From Dastarcus helophoroides (lineage: Eukaryota; Arthropoda; Insecta; Coleoptera; Bothrideridae): a stretch of DNA of 64,000 nt. Both the position numbers and the translations under genes were made by a program. A model generated the notes under the pieces. The model was not told the DNA's origin. It saw nothing but the letters and a program-made list of their open reading frames with translations, and did not search any database. Location of the stretch: NCBI GenBank assembly GCA_028583605.1, contig CM053330.1, positions 24,817,233-24,881,232 of the forward strand. The letters are read 5' to 3'. This document shows, piece by piece, positions 1-12,101 of the stretch (its first letter is position 1; every line of letters begins with the position of its first letter).

Positions 1-84
1 TGTCAAAATTTAAATAAAAATAAAAACTGCATGAGAAATATTTTTATTCTGGAAATGTTTCTCACCAAATTCTCCAGGTGGTAG

Positions 85-178
85 TGAAACAGCCAACATT
101 CAAATTCGCATTCGCGAATGTTTGAAATAAATATTCGCATTCGCGAATATGGGAAAGCCAACATTTGTTACATCCCTA
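85..178. mobile_element. right end of a hAT-like element with GCGAAT words
   Basis: The words ATTCGC and GCGAAT recur between about 104 and 150, and the stretch ends at 178 with TTACATCCCTA. Read inward on the other strand this is TAGGGATGTAA, a form common at hAT-type termini. The rest of the element lies to the left of the window, so no target duplication can be checked. The same words mark both ends of the unit at 41475-43962, which suggests one family. What is seen is the word array and the end motif; the hAT assignment is inference. Confidence 0.5.
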
Positions 179-180
179 GT

Positions 181-920
181 TTGTTCGATATTTCACCTTC
201 ACGAGTAAGTATTCAAGGTTAAAAGAATTTTTCTAAAAATTGCCGACAAAATGTTTAGAACATCCACACGTTTTCATAGAATTAGGCCATTTAAAGGGGT
301 GTATGAATGTTACGATTATACTAATAACTGTTTCATTATTGCACAGTTTGTTATAATATTTTGGGTTTTTCAATCGTTATTGTTACGTAATTAGGTATTG
401 TATTTTTATTATTAAAAGTTATGGCACTTGCATCGCCTACTATAATTTTTTTGTTTAAAAATAATAAATTACTGCATTTAATCTATTTTGTCACATTTGA
501 AGTATGACATGTTATATCGTATATTAACTTAATCAGAGAAATATGCTGAATTTGAAAATAATAAATTTCAATATGTTGTCCGTAAGAAATAATTTGACAT
601 AATTTTGACATAATTTTCTTGGAAACAGTTGAATTTAGAAAAAAAAATGTACATTAATAAAAAGACCTTGAAAAACAACTAATAACAGTTTTTGAATTTT
701 TTCAATCACACTTGAAATAAACAAGAGACAGCTGATTTTAAAAAATGACAATTCTCAGTTTTTCCTAAATAAAATCAAGATGAGTTGGAATTCAATTGTT
801 TTCTCAACGGAATATTATTAGGCATTAAATTTTGCCCTATTTTGCCATTTAGGCTTCCTTGTATCTCTAATAGTTTACGAAATACCTGTAGTGGAAATCA
901 AATTTGGTTCAACATGTGTA
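181..920 (+). repeat. unclassified dispersed repeat, copy a
   Basis: This block recurs as copy b in reverse orientation at 2868-3245 and copy c in the same orientation at 3362-4010. Shared landmarks include TTATGGCACTTGCATCGC, ACAGTTTGTTATAATATTTT and, in a and c, TTGTATCTCTAATAGTTTACGA. It has no open frame of note. It may be a non-autonomous transposon or part of a larger one; I do not recognise the family. The following 921-1060 has a short GC-richer patch at about 1015-1045 and is otherwise plain AT-rich sequence. Confidence 0.7.
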
Positions 921-1059
921 TATTAAATATTTAAATGAAATGCAAATTCAATATATTTTACAATCCAACTGTAATTCCTTGCTTGTAACTTTGGAATAGC
1001 TGAGTATTGTATACTAGCCGAGACCGGCTCCTTCGGCTGCGTAAAAAAAGAGAAAGCAT

Positions 1060-2867
1060 CCTTGGGTCATCTTTTTGAAAATTCTAAATTTTTAAAATCC
1101 TGACTTTTATATGTATAAATGTTGATTTTTTTAGAAGTCAACTTTTTTGAAAATATTCTTTTCAAAATTTCAATTTTTTGCAAACATTATGAATTTATCC
1201 CGCAGTTTTGAATTTTTTGAAATGATTTTTTCACAGTTCTGACAACATTTGGGTTTTGGAATTTCAAAAATTTTTTTTCAAAACTTCACAATGTTTTTTT
1301 TTATGTCGAGTTTTTTAAAAGGTTGGATTTTTTCAATTTTCCAAATTTTAATTTTATTGTAGAACTTCGACTTGTCACAATCTCTACTTTTCTTATTATT
1401 TTTAAATTTTGACTTTTCCGAAGATCTGTATACCCTTTTGAAAAATTTTATATTTTCGTCAAAATTTCGACTTTTCAGTATTCTGATTCTTTTCATGATT
1501 TTGTTTGGAAAATTTGACCCCTTTTTCTAAAATTTCCATCTTGTTATTCAAAATGTATACCCTTTACTCAAAATTTCGATTTTTGTTGTTTTTGTTTTTT
1601 TTTATAAATCTGATTATGTTGAAACATTGTTCTTTTATCTGCACATTTTTATAACTTATTTAAAAATTTTCACCATTGATCATACTTTTAACTATTTCTC
1701 GAGGTTTTGACTCATTTTAAAGATTTAGTTTTTTTTTAATTTAGACTTTTTCTCAAAATTTTTACTTTTATTTAGTAAATTAGACTTACATTGAAAAATT
1801 CAACTTTTTTTTTTGAAAATTACTTATCACTTTTTTGAAAAATTTAATTTTTTTCAAAATTTTAATTTTGAATGGTTCTACTTTTTTAAAACTTTCTATC
1901 TTCTATCATCAAAATTTCAATTTTTCTTCGAAGTTATCACTTGTTTTGAATTTTTTTCGAATTCTCCGCCTTTTTTCGAAATTTTAACTTTTTGCGAAAA
2001 CTTCAAAATTTTTTTTCAACTATTGACCTTTTTCTCAAGTTTTTAATTTTTCGTAATTTCTACTTTTTTGAAAATTTGATTGTTCCCGAAAACTTTACAT
2101 TTTATAAAAGAATTTGGATTCTTAAATTGCGAATATTTGAAATTTTGAACGAATTGTATAAAAAGAATTGGAGATTTACCTAAATTTTGATTTTAAAGAG
2201 AATTTTAAAAAGTAACATTTTTTAAGTTTAAAAAGTTTTAATAAAAATCGAAATTTGAAAGAATTTTTCGGGTTTAAAGTTTAAATAGAAATTTTGAAAA
2301 AAGCACAAAACAAAACTTTATTATAGTAATTACGATATTTAAATGGAAATGAGGAGGAACGTATATTTAGACATTTTGAAATTTTTCTCGAAATTTCGAT
2401 ATCTTTTCCAAATTTTGTCTTTCAACTCAAAATTTCGAGAAACAATTTTGTACCAATTTAAGATATTTTTGATCTGAAACCCCGCATTTCGAGTTTAATC
2501 TAGAAATTTTAACTTTAAATAATAAAAGTTTAGCATTAAACTCCAAATTTCGAGAATATTATTTTTATTTTATAACTTTTCTTTAATGTTTCATCTAGCA
2601 TTTTCTCCTTAAAAACAAATTATAAAAAAAATTAGGAAAATGCATTAAAAAATCTTGTGATTCTCGGAAAAAGTCGAAATTTGTAAAAATAATTCTTAAC
2701 AATTTTGCAATTCTGACTTTTTATAAAAAAAATTTGATTTCTAACAGAAGCTTTCAACTTCCTACATCAAAACAAAAAATATAAGAAATCGAAAAAGGTC
2801 GATATTCTGAATAAAAAATTTAAACAAGAAATTTTTAGAAAAAATTTTGAACGTTGAAAAAATCTAA
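1060..2867. repeat. degenerate A/T-run satellite, T-rich then A-rich
   Basis: Quasi-periodic words such as AAAATTTCGACTTTT, TTTTTGAAAATTTTGACTT and CAAAATTTC recur every 20 to 40 bases with heavy drift. From about 1060 to 2160 the forward strand is T-rich; from about 2160 to 2867 the same words appear in the A-rich orientation. ORFs here are Phe- or Lys-rich by composition and are not genes. The array is flanked by inverted copies a and b of the unclassified repeat. Confidence 0.75.
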
Positions 2868-3245
2868 AAATTTGACATATTTTTCTGATTAATTTGATAT
2901 ATGACGTGCCATACTTCAAAAGTGACAAATTGGGTTAAATGAACTAATTATTTATTTTTAAACAAAAAAATTATGGTAGGCGATGCAAGTGCTACAACTG
3001 TTAATAATAAAAATACAGTACCTAATTACGTAGCAATAATTTAAAAAAAAAGCTAAAAATATTGTAACAAACTGTGCAATATTTAAACAGTTACTAGTAT
3101 AATCTTAACGTGCATGTCCCACTTTAAATGGCGTAATTCTATGAAAACGTATAGATGTTTTATAAAGTTTGTCGGCAATTTTTACAAAAATTCTTTTAAC
3201 ATTGAATACTTATTCGTGTAACATGAAATATCTAACAATCTAATA
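2868..3245 (-). repeat. unclassified dispersed repeat, copy b (inverted)
   Basis: Reverse-complement match to roughly 190-560. Landmarks on the forward strand are GGTAGGCGATGCAAGTGC, TACCTAATTACGTAGCAATA and AACTTTATAAAACATC read inward as the partner of copy a. With copy a it forms inverted arms around the satellite at 1060-2867, so the whole 181-3245 block could be one large inverted-repeat element. 3246-3361 is a short plain spacer. Confidence 0.7.
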
Positions 3246-3361
3246 TTAGAAATGACTCTCATATTTATGCAAATTCTCCATCTTAAAATATTTAACTTCT
3301 AGGGAAGTCTAGAACGCACACTTGCGTATGAGTCATGGGAAAATCGTCCTCAATAAAGCCC

Positions 3362-4010
3362 TTAGAATATTCTGAGAATTACGTAATTTAAAGGGAATCA
3401 TGCACGTTGCGATTATTAATGAATATTTCAATACTACACAGTTTGTTATAATATTTTTGGTTTTGTAATGATAATGATTGCTTTTTTAGGAACTGTATAT
3501 TTTATTATTAAAAGTTATGGCACTTGCATCGCTTGCTAAACATTTTTTGTTTTAAGATAAAGAATTAGTTCATTTAACCCACTTTATCACATTTGAAGTA
3601 TGGCATGACATAAATCAAATTAATCAGAAATATATGCCAAATTCGAAAATGATAAAATCCAATGTATAAGAAATAGCAAAGGTGACATAATTTTTTCGGA
3701 AATAGTTAAATTTAGAAAAAATTAATGTACATTAATGAAAAGGTTTCAAAAAACAACTAATTATATTTTTTTAAATTTTTTCAATCGAACTTCAAATAAA
3801 CAAGTTGCAGCTGATTTTTAAAGATGGCGATTTTCAATTTTTTCTAAATAAAACTAAGACGAATTGGAATTTAATAGTTTTCTCAGCGGAATAATAGTAG
3901 GCATTAAATTCTGCACTACTTTTTTTATTTAAACTTTCTTGTATCTCTAATAGTTTACGAGATCCTTGTAGTGGAAATCAAATTTGCTTCAACCTACCTG
4001 TAGCATTGCG
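3362..4010 (+). repeat. unclassified dispersed repeat, copy c (direct)
   Basis: Matches copy a from about 270 to 910 in the same orientation, with many substitutions and small indels. It shares TTATTAAAAGTTATGGCACT and TGTATCTCTAATAGTTTACG. No coding potential is seen. The next part, 4011-4607, is AT-rich single-copy-looking sequence in which I see no gene or recognisable element. Confidence 0.7.
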
Positions 4011-4607
4011 CCATCTACTATGCTATCTTATGACGACCTTTCTACTCAAGAATAATTTTTGCTTCAAATGAAAATGTTTTTTTTTGGCCAAGCAGCTAAG
4101 AAAAATAAAATAATGTTTGTACTGTTATCGAGTTCATATGTAAATGAAAACAAATCGAACTCCTTAAATTTAACAGACCTGAAATTGCATAATCTGTTTG
4201 TAACTTTGGATAGCTGATTACATAAAGTTTTAATTCTGTTACCTATTTTTTATTAAATAGTATTTTAGAACATATTGTTTTATTACCTACAATATTAAGG
4301 AACATGTTCCAGCTCACTACTGACGCACCAATGCATAAATTAAATCTCTTGAAATAGAAACCTAAACATGGTTAGTAGATTCAATTAATGACCGGGAAAT
4401 GGAAGATGTTTTACACGGAAAGTTTTATTTTTAGAAAATGAAACCTTGAGGAACTAAAATGTTAACATTGTCTAGAAAAATATTAACTAGGTCTAGAAAA
4501 ACAGTTATTTAATTCAACTTGGACGAAGTGGCAAGTAGCAGCCTAGTTTATTATAATAAACACAATAACAAATCTCATCCATCAATGCGAATTTAAAATT
4601 AATATAT

Positions 4608-4915
4608 TTTTGCGCGTTATCGGTTCGAAGATTAATACTGCGTGAATTGTAACCCCTTTATTTCCAAACTGAACTCGGAACACTACAATTGTAATTCACT
4701 TAACTGACTAATTAACACTGTTTAATGAACTACCTTATTCATTGATTGACTAACTGAAGGAAAACCGACCGGACCGCCTATTTACAGATCCCGTTTCGGG
4801 TTCTAGAAGAAACGAGCACATAAGACTTATCGTTTGCGGAAATTTCTGGAGCGCTTCCCTTTATCAAATTTTCTAGAAAATTCCTAACCAAATTTTATAA
4901 TTACATTTTGTTACA
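4608..4915 (-). mobile_element. solo LTR, copy 1
   Basis: A 308-bp block starting TTTTGCGCGTTATCGG and ending TTTTGTTACA, flanked by a perfect 4-bp target duplication ATAT (4604-4607 and 4916-4919). Two relatives at 14466-14769 and 54167-54480 share both ends and internal landmarks such as AATTTCTGGAGCGCT. Read on the reverse strand it starts TGTAACA, has an AT-rich TATA-like stretch in the middle and an AATAAA near the far end, the usual U3-R-U5 order, so I place it on the reverse strand. A 4-bp duplication fits Ty3/gypsy-like integration. No internal region is present. Confidence 0.8.
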
Positions 4916-5059
4916 ATATTGTTAATTATTTAAATAATTTATCCTTTATCGTCAAAGGCAATTTGCTTTAAATTTCAAAAAATAACTTTTTGTTAATTTT
5001 GTGGTGATGCGGGGCCGCTTTTAGGTGCGGGGCCAGATTCGGCTCATATGCTTCAATCG

Positions 5060-6985
5060 CCTTAAATCCGGGACTGTTTAAACTTGAAATTTCTATTCTG
5101 CAAAACTCTCAATTTAAAATTGAGATTGTTACCTTAGTTTTTGGTTTAAAGTTTCAATTTTCGGGTTAAGATTTGGACTTTACTTGAACTTTCATTTCGA
5201 ATCCAGACTTTGAATGTGAAACTTTGATGTTCACCTCGAGATTTGAATTTAAAACTTGAAATTTTAAAATCTAAAATTTTGGATGTATAACTTTGATTTG
5301 AATTTCGAACTTCAAACTTATATTGTAAATGTAAACTTTAATCTTAAAATTTCTATTTTAAACTGAAAATGGACTTAAAATTTGAAATTTTGATATTTAT
5401 GTCAGAATTTATTTCTCATTTTAAATTAAAATTTGGACTTTACATTTGATCGATTTAGATTTTCATGTTAAAATATGGATTTTTAATTTAATTTTTATCC
5501 TCAAATTTGGATTTTCAAAGTAAAAATTTGAACTTTAAAGCTAAAATTTTAATTTTCAATGAAAATTTAAACTTTTAACTTAATATTGAGATTTTACTTT
5601 CGGCTTGGAGTTTTAATTTTCATCCTAAAATCTGGATTTTTAACTTAAAACTCATCTCGAAAATTAGATTTTAAATACAAAGTTTTGATTTTCACTTCGA
5701 AATTTAAAGACTTCAAAGTTTGATATTAATTTTGAAATTTGAACCTTAAGCAAAAAACCTCCTTGTTATATTGGAAATTTGGACTATTTCTTTTATTTAA
5801 AATTTCTATTTTAAACTGAAAATGAACTCTGGATATTATTTTAGAAATTTGAAGTTTTATCTTAAAATTTATATTTTTATATCAAAAAGTTGTACTTTAA
5901 ACTTGAAATTATGTTTTGAACTGGAAATAATGTTGATTTTAAACTTAAAACTGTTACACTTTTCAAGAAAAAATTTAATTTGAAATTTCTACTTTAATCT
6001 GGAAATGGATTGTAAGTTTCAAATATTGATTTTCATCTCAAAATTTAAATCCCAAATTTGGACTAAAAATTGATTTTTAAACTTGATTGAATAAAATGTC
6101 AAAATTTAAACTTTCAACTTGGAGTTTCATTTCATTTGGATTTCAAAGTTAAAGTTTTGATTTTTGTCTCGAAATTTGGATTTTAAACCTGAAATTTAGA
6201 TTTTAATGTTAAAACGTGGACTTTCAAATTCTAAAATTGTTCTTCAAATTTAGACTAAACTTCAAATTTCGATTTCAACATTAAAACGCAAACTTTTGAA
6301 TCCTAAAACTCTGATATTCATTTGTAAATTTGGACCTAAATTTTAATTTTCTCAGTCAATATTGAAAACTTCAACTTGCTATTAAGAGTTTTATCTTAAC
6401 ATTTGGCTTCCGACTTGTTTCAGTTTTTATCTAAAAATTAAGACTGTAAAATTGAAATTTTATCCCGAAATGTCTTTTTTTATGAAATTTTTGTAGAGAG
6501 AAAAGTTTGCTCTTTTAATTCGAAATTTTCATTGCTCTGATTACAAACTGAAAATTTTGACTTAAGACTTGAAATTTCGATACTTATTATAGGCAAAACT
6601 TTTAAATGAGAATTTTTATCTTAAACCGGAAATGGAATTTAAACACTTGAAATATTGATTTTTATGTTAAAATTTAAGCCCTAAATTTCCATGTAAGACT
6701 TAATATTTAGACTTTGGCCATAATCGACTTGGACTTTCATTTCATTTGGACTTTCAACTTGAAATTTCAATTTCTGTGCTACAATTTAGATTTTAAATTT
6801 AAAATTTTGATTTTAATTTCAAAATTTGGACTTTAACTTCGATTTTAATAGCTGGACTTGTAAATTTGAAATTAAGAATTTCACCTAGAAATTTGGACTT
6901 TAAACTTGAAATTTTCAATTCAAAATTTGCTATATATTCGCGAAATCTGAAGCTTTCGCTTTTTACGCCAGATGAGAAATTTGGC
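5060..6985. repeat. degenerate satellite, GGACTTTAAACTTGAAATTT type
   Basis: About 1.9 kb of drifting units of roughly 36 to 45 bp built from words such as AAATTTGGACTTTAAACTTG and GATTTTTATCTCAAAATTT. The same variant occurs at 12190-12295, 15541-17542 and 20770-21480. The 62-residue ORF at 6799-6987 is a by-product. Just before it, at 4990-5060, GCGGGGCC occurs twice within about 20 bases in otherwise unremarkable sequence. Confidence 0.75.
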
Positions 6986-7371
6986 ATTTAGTTCTCAGCT
7001 TTATATTAAATCGAATTAATAAACGTCTTATTAGGTAAAATGCCCGCGAGAACAATACATTTTCTAATAGAGCTTCGCCGAATCGTCTGTGTAAATACAG
7101 AATTATATCTGTCGTAAAACGTAAAATAACCAGGTCTTAATAGTGTCCTCCGGGTCGGAATGAGTCCAATAATAAAACCCCAAAGGAGGACAGATTTATT
7201 AATCATCTGCAGCGAGAGAACGAAAATTAACTCCATCGTCAGACATATCCAAACATAGAAATAGAAAAGAATTAACTGGGGGGAAGTCCTTTGAACATAT
7301 TTACGTTTCATTATAGAAATGGGTCAGAGGGTGTAGAAATTACGTCGAATTTAAGATCGGCTCAGAAATGT
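6986..7371. other. single-copy-looking segment, no gene recognised
   Basis: Richer in G+C than the satellite on its left. A 101-residue reverse-strand ORF (7006-7311) is hydrophobic in its N-terminal half but matches nothing I know and has no splice-site or codon signal that convinces me. I treat it as unassigned. The segment is the left flank of the hAT-like insertion, and 12110 onward would be its original right-hand continuation. Confidence 0.4.
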
Positions 7372-8099
7372 AATTAGACTAGGGTTGTTAGGGATATGAT
7401 ATTTCGGATCTGGATACGGATACGGATATATTGCTAATATTATATCGGTTTTGGTTACGGATAGGGATATGAAATTATTTCGGATATCCGATAGTTTCGG
7501 ATATTATGTTGGTTACAGATATCTTATTTTTGTCGATCCTCAAGCTATATCTATTTATTAAAACTCTAAACACTGATTGACAGATAACACATAGATTAAA
7601 TCGATCGGTTTAGTAGCATGAAATTTCTCACTAAGGAAGGATTTTTGAAAATTTGTCCCCCAAAAGTATTAAATAGGGGAAAAAAATGTATTATTGTAAG
7701 AAAGTTTCTTATTTTTGAAGTTATAAATATGAAAATTGATGTTTAGACTCCAATTTATGAAAAATAATTAGATTATCAGCGTTTTTGACAATTCATCCCC
7801 TTAAGGTAATATAACGAATTCGTATTCGAAAGTACCTACAAAATCTAGAGTACTGATGTCGATTTGCAAAAGAAAATTAATCTTAGATTGCAATATTTTT
7901 AAAAGAAACCATGCTTAATTATTAGATAAAAATGTCTTACTTTTGCGAATTTATGAGGGAAATAGGTAATGTTGCTGAAATTTTTTTAAGCAAGTGTTGT
8001 ATCGAATCATTTTCTTTTTCCTCATAAGTGCAACCATCTTTAGATAATTTCTATCGGACTAAGGAAGACAAATACTTAGGTATTCCTCCAAATCCATAT

Positions 8100-9330
8100 G
8101 TAACATTTTGAAAAATAGTCCCGATTTTCGAAAAACATCGATATTAAAAAAAATCGAAAATTTGACTCAATAAATTTCATAAAAGTGAAAATTTTTAAAG
8201 AAAGCCCAAAAGTCGAGATTAAAAAGGTTCAAAATTTTGAAATGCAGGAACTCTTTAAATAGTTAAAATTTTGAAGATATACTTTTAAAATAAATAAATA
8301 TTTAAAAACAGGACAAAATTTTCACATAATTTCAAATTTTCAAAACAAGTCGAAATTTTGAAAAATAGACCAAATTTTGGAGTCGATATTTTCAGAAAAA
8401 TTAGAAATTCGAAAATATTAAAAAAGGTTAACATTTTGATAAAGGTTAAAATTTTGAAGTTACATATAATTTTCAAAGTCGTCATTTTAAAAAATGCCTC
8501 AATTTTCAAGGAAAGTTAAAATTAAACAATCCTGATTTTTCAAAAAAGAAATCAAAAAAAGTGAAAATCTCGAAAAAGTCGACATTTTAAACAAATTCGT
8601 GAATTTGAAAAACAAGAAATTTTTAAAAATTTCGAATTTTTAAAAAATTGAAATTTTGAAAAATAATCTACAATTTCAAAAAAAGTCAAAATTTTGAGAA
8701 AAATTGAGATTTAAAAAATGTTCAGTCAAATTTCTAATAAAATCCGAATATTCCAGAAGAAAAGCCAAAATTGTCAGAAAAATTAATCTTTAAAAAAATT
8801 GAAATTTTGAATGCATAAGATTTACAAAAAACATTTTGACATTTTGAAAAAGTCAAAATTTTCAAAAAAAATCATAGAAAATTAAAAAAACTGACATCTA
8901 AGTCGAAATTGGTAAAATAATCGAAATTTTCAAAAAAGTAGACTTTTTTGGAAACAAATGCAGCATAAGAAGTCGAAATTGTCAAAAACAGTAAAAGTGT
9001 TTAATATGAGCTCAAATTTTGACAAGAAATAAAATTTTTGCAAAAAGTCGAAATTTGAAATTTTCAAATAAAATTCGCAATTCGGAGTAATCTGAAATCC
9101 TCGAAAAGAAAATCTTTTGAAAAATGTAAAAATTTTCAAAAGGGCAAAATTTTGAAAAGATAAATATTTGAAAAGCCAAACATTTAAAAAACGAAAATTT
9201 TGATAAAAAAAGCTGAAATTGTGAAATGAAGTCAAAATTTTGAAAAAAAATAAAATATTAAAAATGTGAAAATGTAAAAAAACCCAAATTTTTGAAAAAT
9301 CCTTAAATAAAAAAAAATCAATTCCTTAAT
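8100..9330. repeat. degenerate A/T-run satellite, A-rich orientation
   Basis: Repeated drifting words such as AAAATTTTGAAAAAAGTC and GTCGAAATTTTC at 20- to 35-base spacing. Only the A-rich orientation is present, unlike arrays that flip strand. The ORFs at 8285-8509 and 8930-9235 are Phe-rich artefacts of the repeat. The preceding 7551-8100 holds nothing I recognise. Confidence 0.7.
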
Positions 9331-9774
9331 ACGTTAAAGAAAGTAGTTAGTGTCACTGGCAATAGTGACTAATGGTGACATACAAACTAGTTTGTCTCAT
9401 AATTTTAGTTGACCGAAAAAAAAACGGTCTTTTTTTGATGGTGGCACTGGTGAGGCGATTACCAGGAGCAGGTGTAGCGCCTTACAGATGCCTAGCTTCC
9501 CCCTGCTCAAGACCGTTGTACGTGATGAAAATCACACCCCAATCGAGGTGCCATTGTCCAGCAAAATACGACGGATCTAGACCAGAGAAGGTCGATAAAA
9601 AGATCCAGCTCAAGGCAGGTGCTAACCTGGCTAGAGCTCTAGTAGGGTTAGCACCCTACTAGAGCTGAAATGATAATCCTGTTTACAATACTGGTAAAAA
9701 CGCCTGAGAAAATGGACGGATGGTTATAAAAACGACAAAAGCGAGAAACAGGAATACAAAACATACTACCTATT

Positions 9775-10446
9775 GCCTGCTGGAATATAAGAACTTTGAA
9801 CAGAAGAGAACAAGAAATTATCCTAGGATTAGACAAACATGAAATAGACATCTGTACTCTCTCTGAAACACGCCCAAAAAGGCACAAGTAAATGAGACAA
9901 CTTCATCCCAATTTATTGTTGAGAAGAAAAAGGACTAATAAAAAGAGCACACTCACAATAACATGAAAAATTCGAACTACTAATAACAAACATTAAATAC
10001 ACCAGTCCCAGAGTTCTGACAGAAACTTGTAAAATAAAAGATACCACATTATTGCAGTGGACGCGCACCGGGTTCCGCCAAACCAATTGGTAATTATATA
10101 AATTTCTGCGAAACACTACAAGAGGAACTAGATACTATCCCAACTGGTGTAAGATATTTATAGTTGAATGCTTAAGTGGGTAATGCTGTCCTAGACGGGG
10201 TAAAACAAAAGTTCAATGAAAACGTACAAAATGAAAATGGATACATGTTAATTGACTTCTGTGCCTGCAACGAGCTACGCATAAATAACACCTTTTTCAA
10301 CCACAAACCCCAATACAAATTCACATGGTCATACACCCGCGCATGTCAGTCTACTATCGACTACATAATTACAAATAGATCACTCCATCCAAGAAACATC
10401 CTCGACGTGAGAGCCCCGACTTCAGCCAACATTGGATCGGACTAGT
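9775..10446 (+). pseudogene. RTE-like AP endonuclease domain, broken
   Basis: The frame starting near 9775 reads ACWNIRTLNRREQEI and then DICTLSETR, matching the first two conserved blocks of LINE AP endonucleases: the Asn of WNIRT and the Glu of SET, which bind the metal in active enzymes. The frame then breaks at about 9888. A second frame at 10176-10446 carries the C-terminal part, with LIDFCACNELRINNT and TWSYTR followed by STIDYI, and ends in GSD where a His normally follows. The region between the two frames is degraded and the GDFN-type block is not intact. In a live element this domain nicks the target DNA to prime reverse transcription. Confidence 0.75.
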
Positions 10447-10546
10447 CTCTGTATCGGACTATGGATTAGTATTATGTAAGGCGCGCTTAAACAACCCTAT
10501 CTACGTAAGACCAACACCATAATACATAGTAAAAATAAATATTAAA

Positions 10547-11503
10547 TTGCTAAAAGATGAGCCCACTCAACGGATGTATCAAGACCAACTACAAAAGTCA
10601 ATCAACAACAATAGGATAAAAAAAGAAGATAATATAGAAGACAGTTGGAGAAAGTTAAAAGATAACATCATCAGTGCATCCAAAGAAGCATTAGGAACTC
10701 GCTTAATAACACACGTAATAAGAAACCATGCTTCACTGAAGAAGTGAAAATACGAAGCAAGATAAAAAGAGAAGCATATTTAAAATACAGGAAAACAGTC
10801 GAGGAACATGAAAAATACAAAACAATAAGAAATAAAATAAACATCAGAATATGGGAAATCAAAAATGAATACTAAGAGGAGTTCACAACATAGATGGAAA
10901 ACACCTTATATGGCTCCCAAATGGAAATATGGAAACTTTTGGGAGCAGCTGAAAAATCAGTCAATGAATACAAAGAAGTCAACCTCATCGAAAGTACAGC
11001 CTGCATAGAATACTTTAAAAACCTCTATAACGACGGCGAAAGCATGAGCATCATCAAATCCTCAACAACAGACTCAACATGGTCGATTACGAACGAGCAA
11101 ATCAACACTGCCATTAATAAACTGAAAAATAGAAAAGCGCTAGGACGGAATCTCAAGCGAACAGATAAAAGATGGTAGAAATTATATCATAGAAGAGATC
11201 ATGTCATTATTTAATAAAATTACCGAAGAAGAAGAAATACTTAAAGAGTGGAAAATAAGCAGTACTATTCTAATATTCAAGAAGGGGAATAGAAAAGACC
11301 ACACCAACTACAGGGATACAACACTACTAAGTTTGTTACTAAAACTATTCACAGCAATAATAGCGGGGTACATACAAAACACCATTTCCATGAACGAAGA
11401 ACAACAAGAAACAAAGGGATTGAACAGGTATCAACATTTCAGTACTTTGGTGCAGACATTAGAAACGATGGCAACCTATACAAAGAAACACAAAGACAAA
11501 TAA
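10547..11503 (+). pseudogene. RTE-like linker and reverse transcriptase remnant
   Basis: Broken frames at 10547-10747, 10894-11178 and 11201-11503 carry the linker and the start of the RT. The last reads STILIFKKGNRKDHTNYRDT, matching the KKGD...NYR block that opens insect LINE RTs, and then LLSLLLKLFTAIIAGYIQ. After NEEQQE the sequence jumps at about 11425 to the region beyond the palm domain (FQYFGADIRNDGNLYKE in another frame). The YADD active-site block is therefore missing altogether, an internal deletion of several hundred bases compared with a full RT. Confidence 0.75.
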
Positions 11504-11936
11504 AAAAAGAGACGGCTATATCTGGAGCACTAAGAAACATTATTTGGCCAAATCAATATTTAAGAACAAAGTCTAAACCAAGGATCCATAAAACCTGCGT
11601 ACGCCCGGTGCTAACATAAGCGATTGAAACCAGAGCAAATAACTTCAAAACTAAAACTGCTCTCCGAACAGCAGAGATGCGTCAAAGGAAAAAGTCTAAG
11701 AGACTGTATCCGAAATGAAACCATAAGAGAAGGATGCGCAACGCAAGACATTGTAAGATGGGAAAGAAGCAGAGGACGACACTGGAACCAACATATAACA
11801 AGAATATCAAGAGTAGCAAGAGATTCAAAACCAGCAGGAAGAAGGCCACCCCGAAGACGCCCAAAAAAGTGGAGAGACAGCTGGTCATCTGTCTCGCAAG
11901 AACAAAACCAGTAAAACACAGGAAATAAACCCAACG
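11504..11936 (+). pseudogene. RTE-like C-terminal domain remnant
   Basis: Continues the LINE with ALRNIIWPNQYL and RIHKTCVRPVLT, a stop at about 11620, and then a frame at 11624-11914 reading DIVRWERSRGRHWNQHITR and DSKPAGRRPPRRRPKKWRDS before its stop. The arginine/proline-rich motif followed by KKWRDSW is the usual end of this type of LINE protein. The poly-Leu ORF on the other strand is an antisense artefact of the AAG tail. Confidence 0.75.
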
Positions 11937-12031
11937 TAAGAAGAAGAAGAAGAAGAAGGAGAAGAAGGAGAAGAAGAAGAAGAAGAAGGAGAAGAAAAAG
12001 AAGAACCATAAGTAGTAGTAGAAGAAGAAGG
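11937..12031 (+). repeat. AAG/GAA microsatellite, LINE 3' tail
   Basis: About 95 bases of imperfect AAG repeats with a few GGA and TAG interruptions, directly after the LINE C-terminus. Short-repeat tails are the usual 3' ends of RTE-like elements, so I read it as part of the insertion. Confidence 0.85.
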
Positions 12032-12101
12032 TTTTGGATATTTTTTTATTTCGGATAACCGATAGTTTCGGTTACGGTTAAGGAGTTACATAACATCCCT
12101 A

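Larger units (their letters stand above)
9430..12031 (+). mobile_element. decayed RTE-like LINE with AAG-repeat tail
   Basis: A forward-strand APE-type non-LTR retrotransposon in fragments: a GC-richer leader (9438-9660), endonuclease pieces (9775-9890 and 10176-10446), a linker and RT N-terminal pieces (10547-11400), a large internal deletion, then the RT-distal and C-terminal region (11425-11914) and an AAG-type microsatellite tail (11937-12031). A simple-repeat 3' end and a C-terminus rich in PAGRRPP-type prolines and arginines are typical of RTE-like elements. Frameshifts and stops break every domain, and it cannot be active. It lies inside the hAT-like unit, so it either inserted there or was carried by it. 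Confidence 0.8.
7380..12101. mobile_element. hAT-like element with CGGATA words and 8-bp target duplication
   Basis: The unit starts TAGGGTTGTTAGGG and ends CATAACATCCCTA, so its ends are short inverted repeats of hAT type. It is flanked by a perfect 8-bp direct repeat AATTAGAC (7372-7379 and 12102-12109), the duplication length known for hAT elements. Next to each end are words like CGGATA: 7404-7520 on the left and 12035-12080 on the right, sharing ATTTCGGATA and CCGATAGTTTCGG in the same orientation. No hAT transposase is seen. The interior is unremarkable AT-rich DNA (7551-8100), satellite (8100-9330) and a decayed LINE (9430-12031), so the unit is non-autonomous and has been invaded or assembled from other repeats. 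Confidence 0.75.

Noticed and set aside
1278..2183. Several 60-77-residue ORFs rich in Phe, Lys and Asn
   Set aside because: Translation of degenerate A/T-run satellite; the same composition appears wherever the satellite does.
9372..9662. 96-residue forward ORF before the RTE-like LINE
   Set aside because: Starts in AT-rich spacer, matches no domain, and ends before the endonuclease; most likely the untranslated leader of the LINE.
11611..12009. 132-residue reverse ORF with a long poly-Leu stretch
   Set aside because: Antisense of the AAG microsatellite tail and C-terminal region of the forward-strand LINE.
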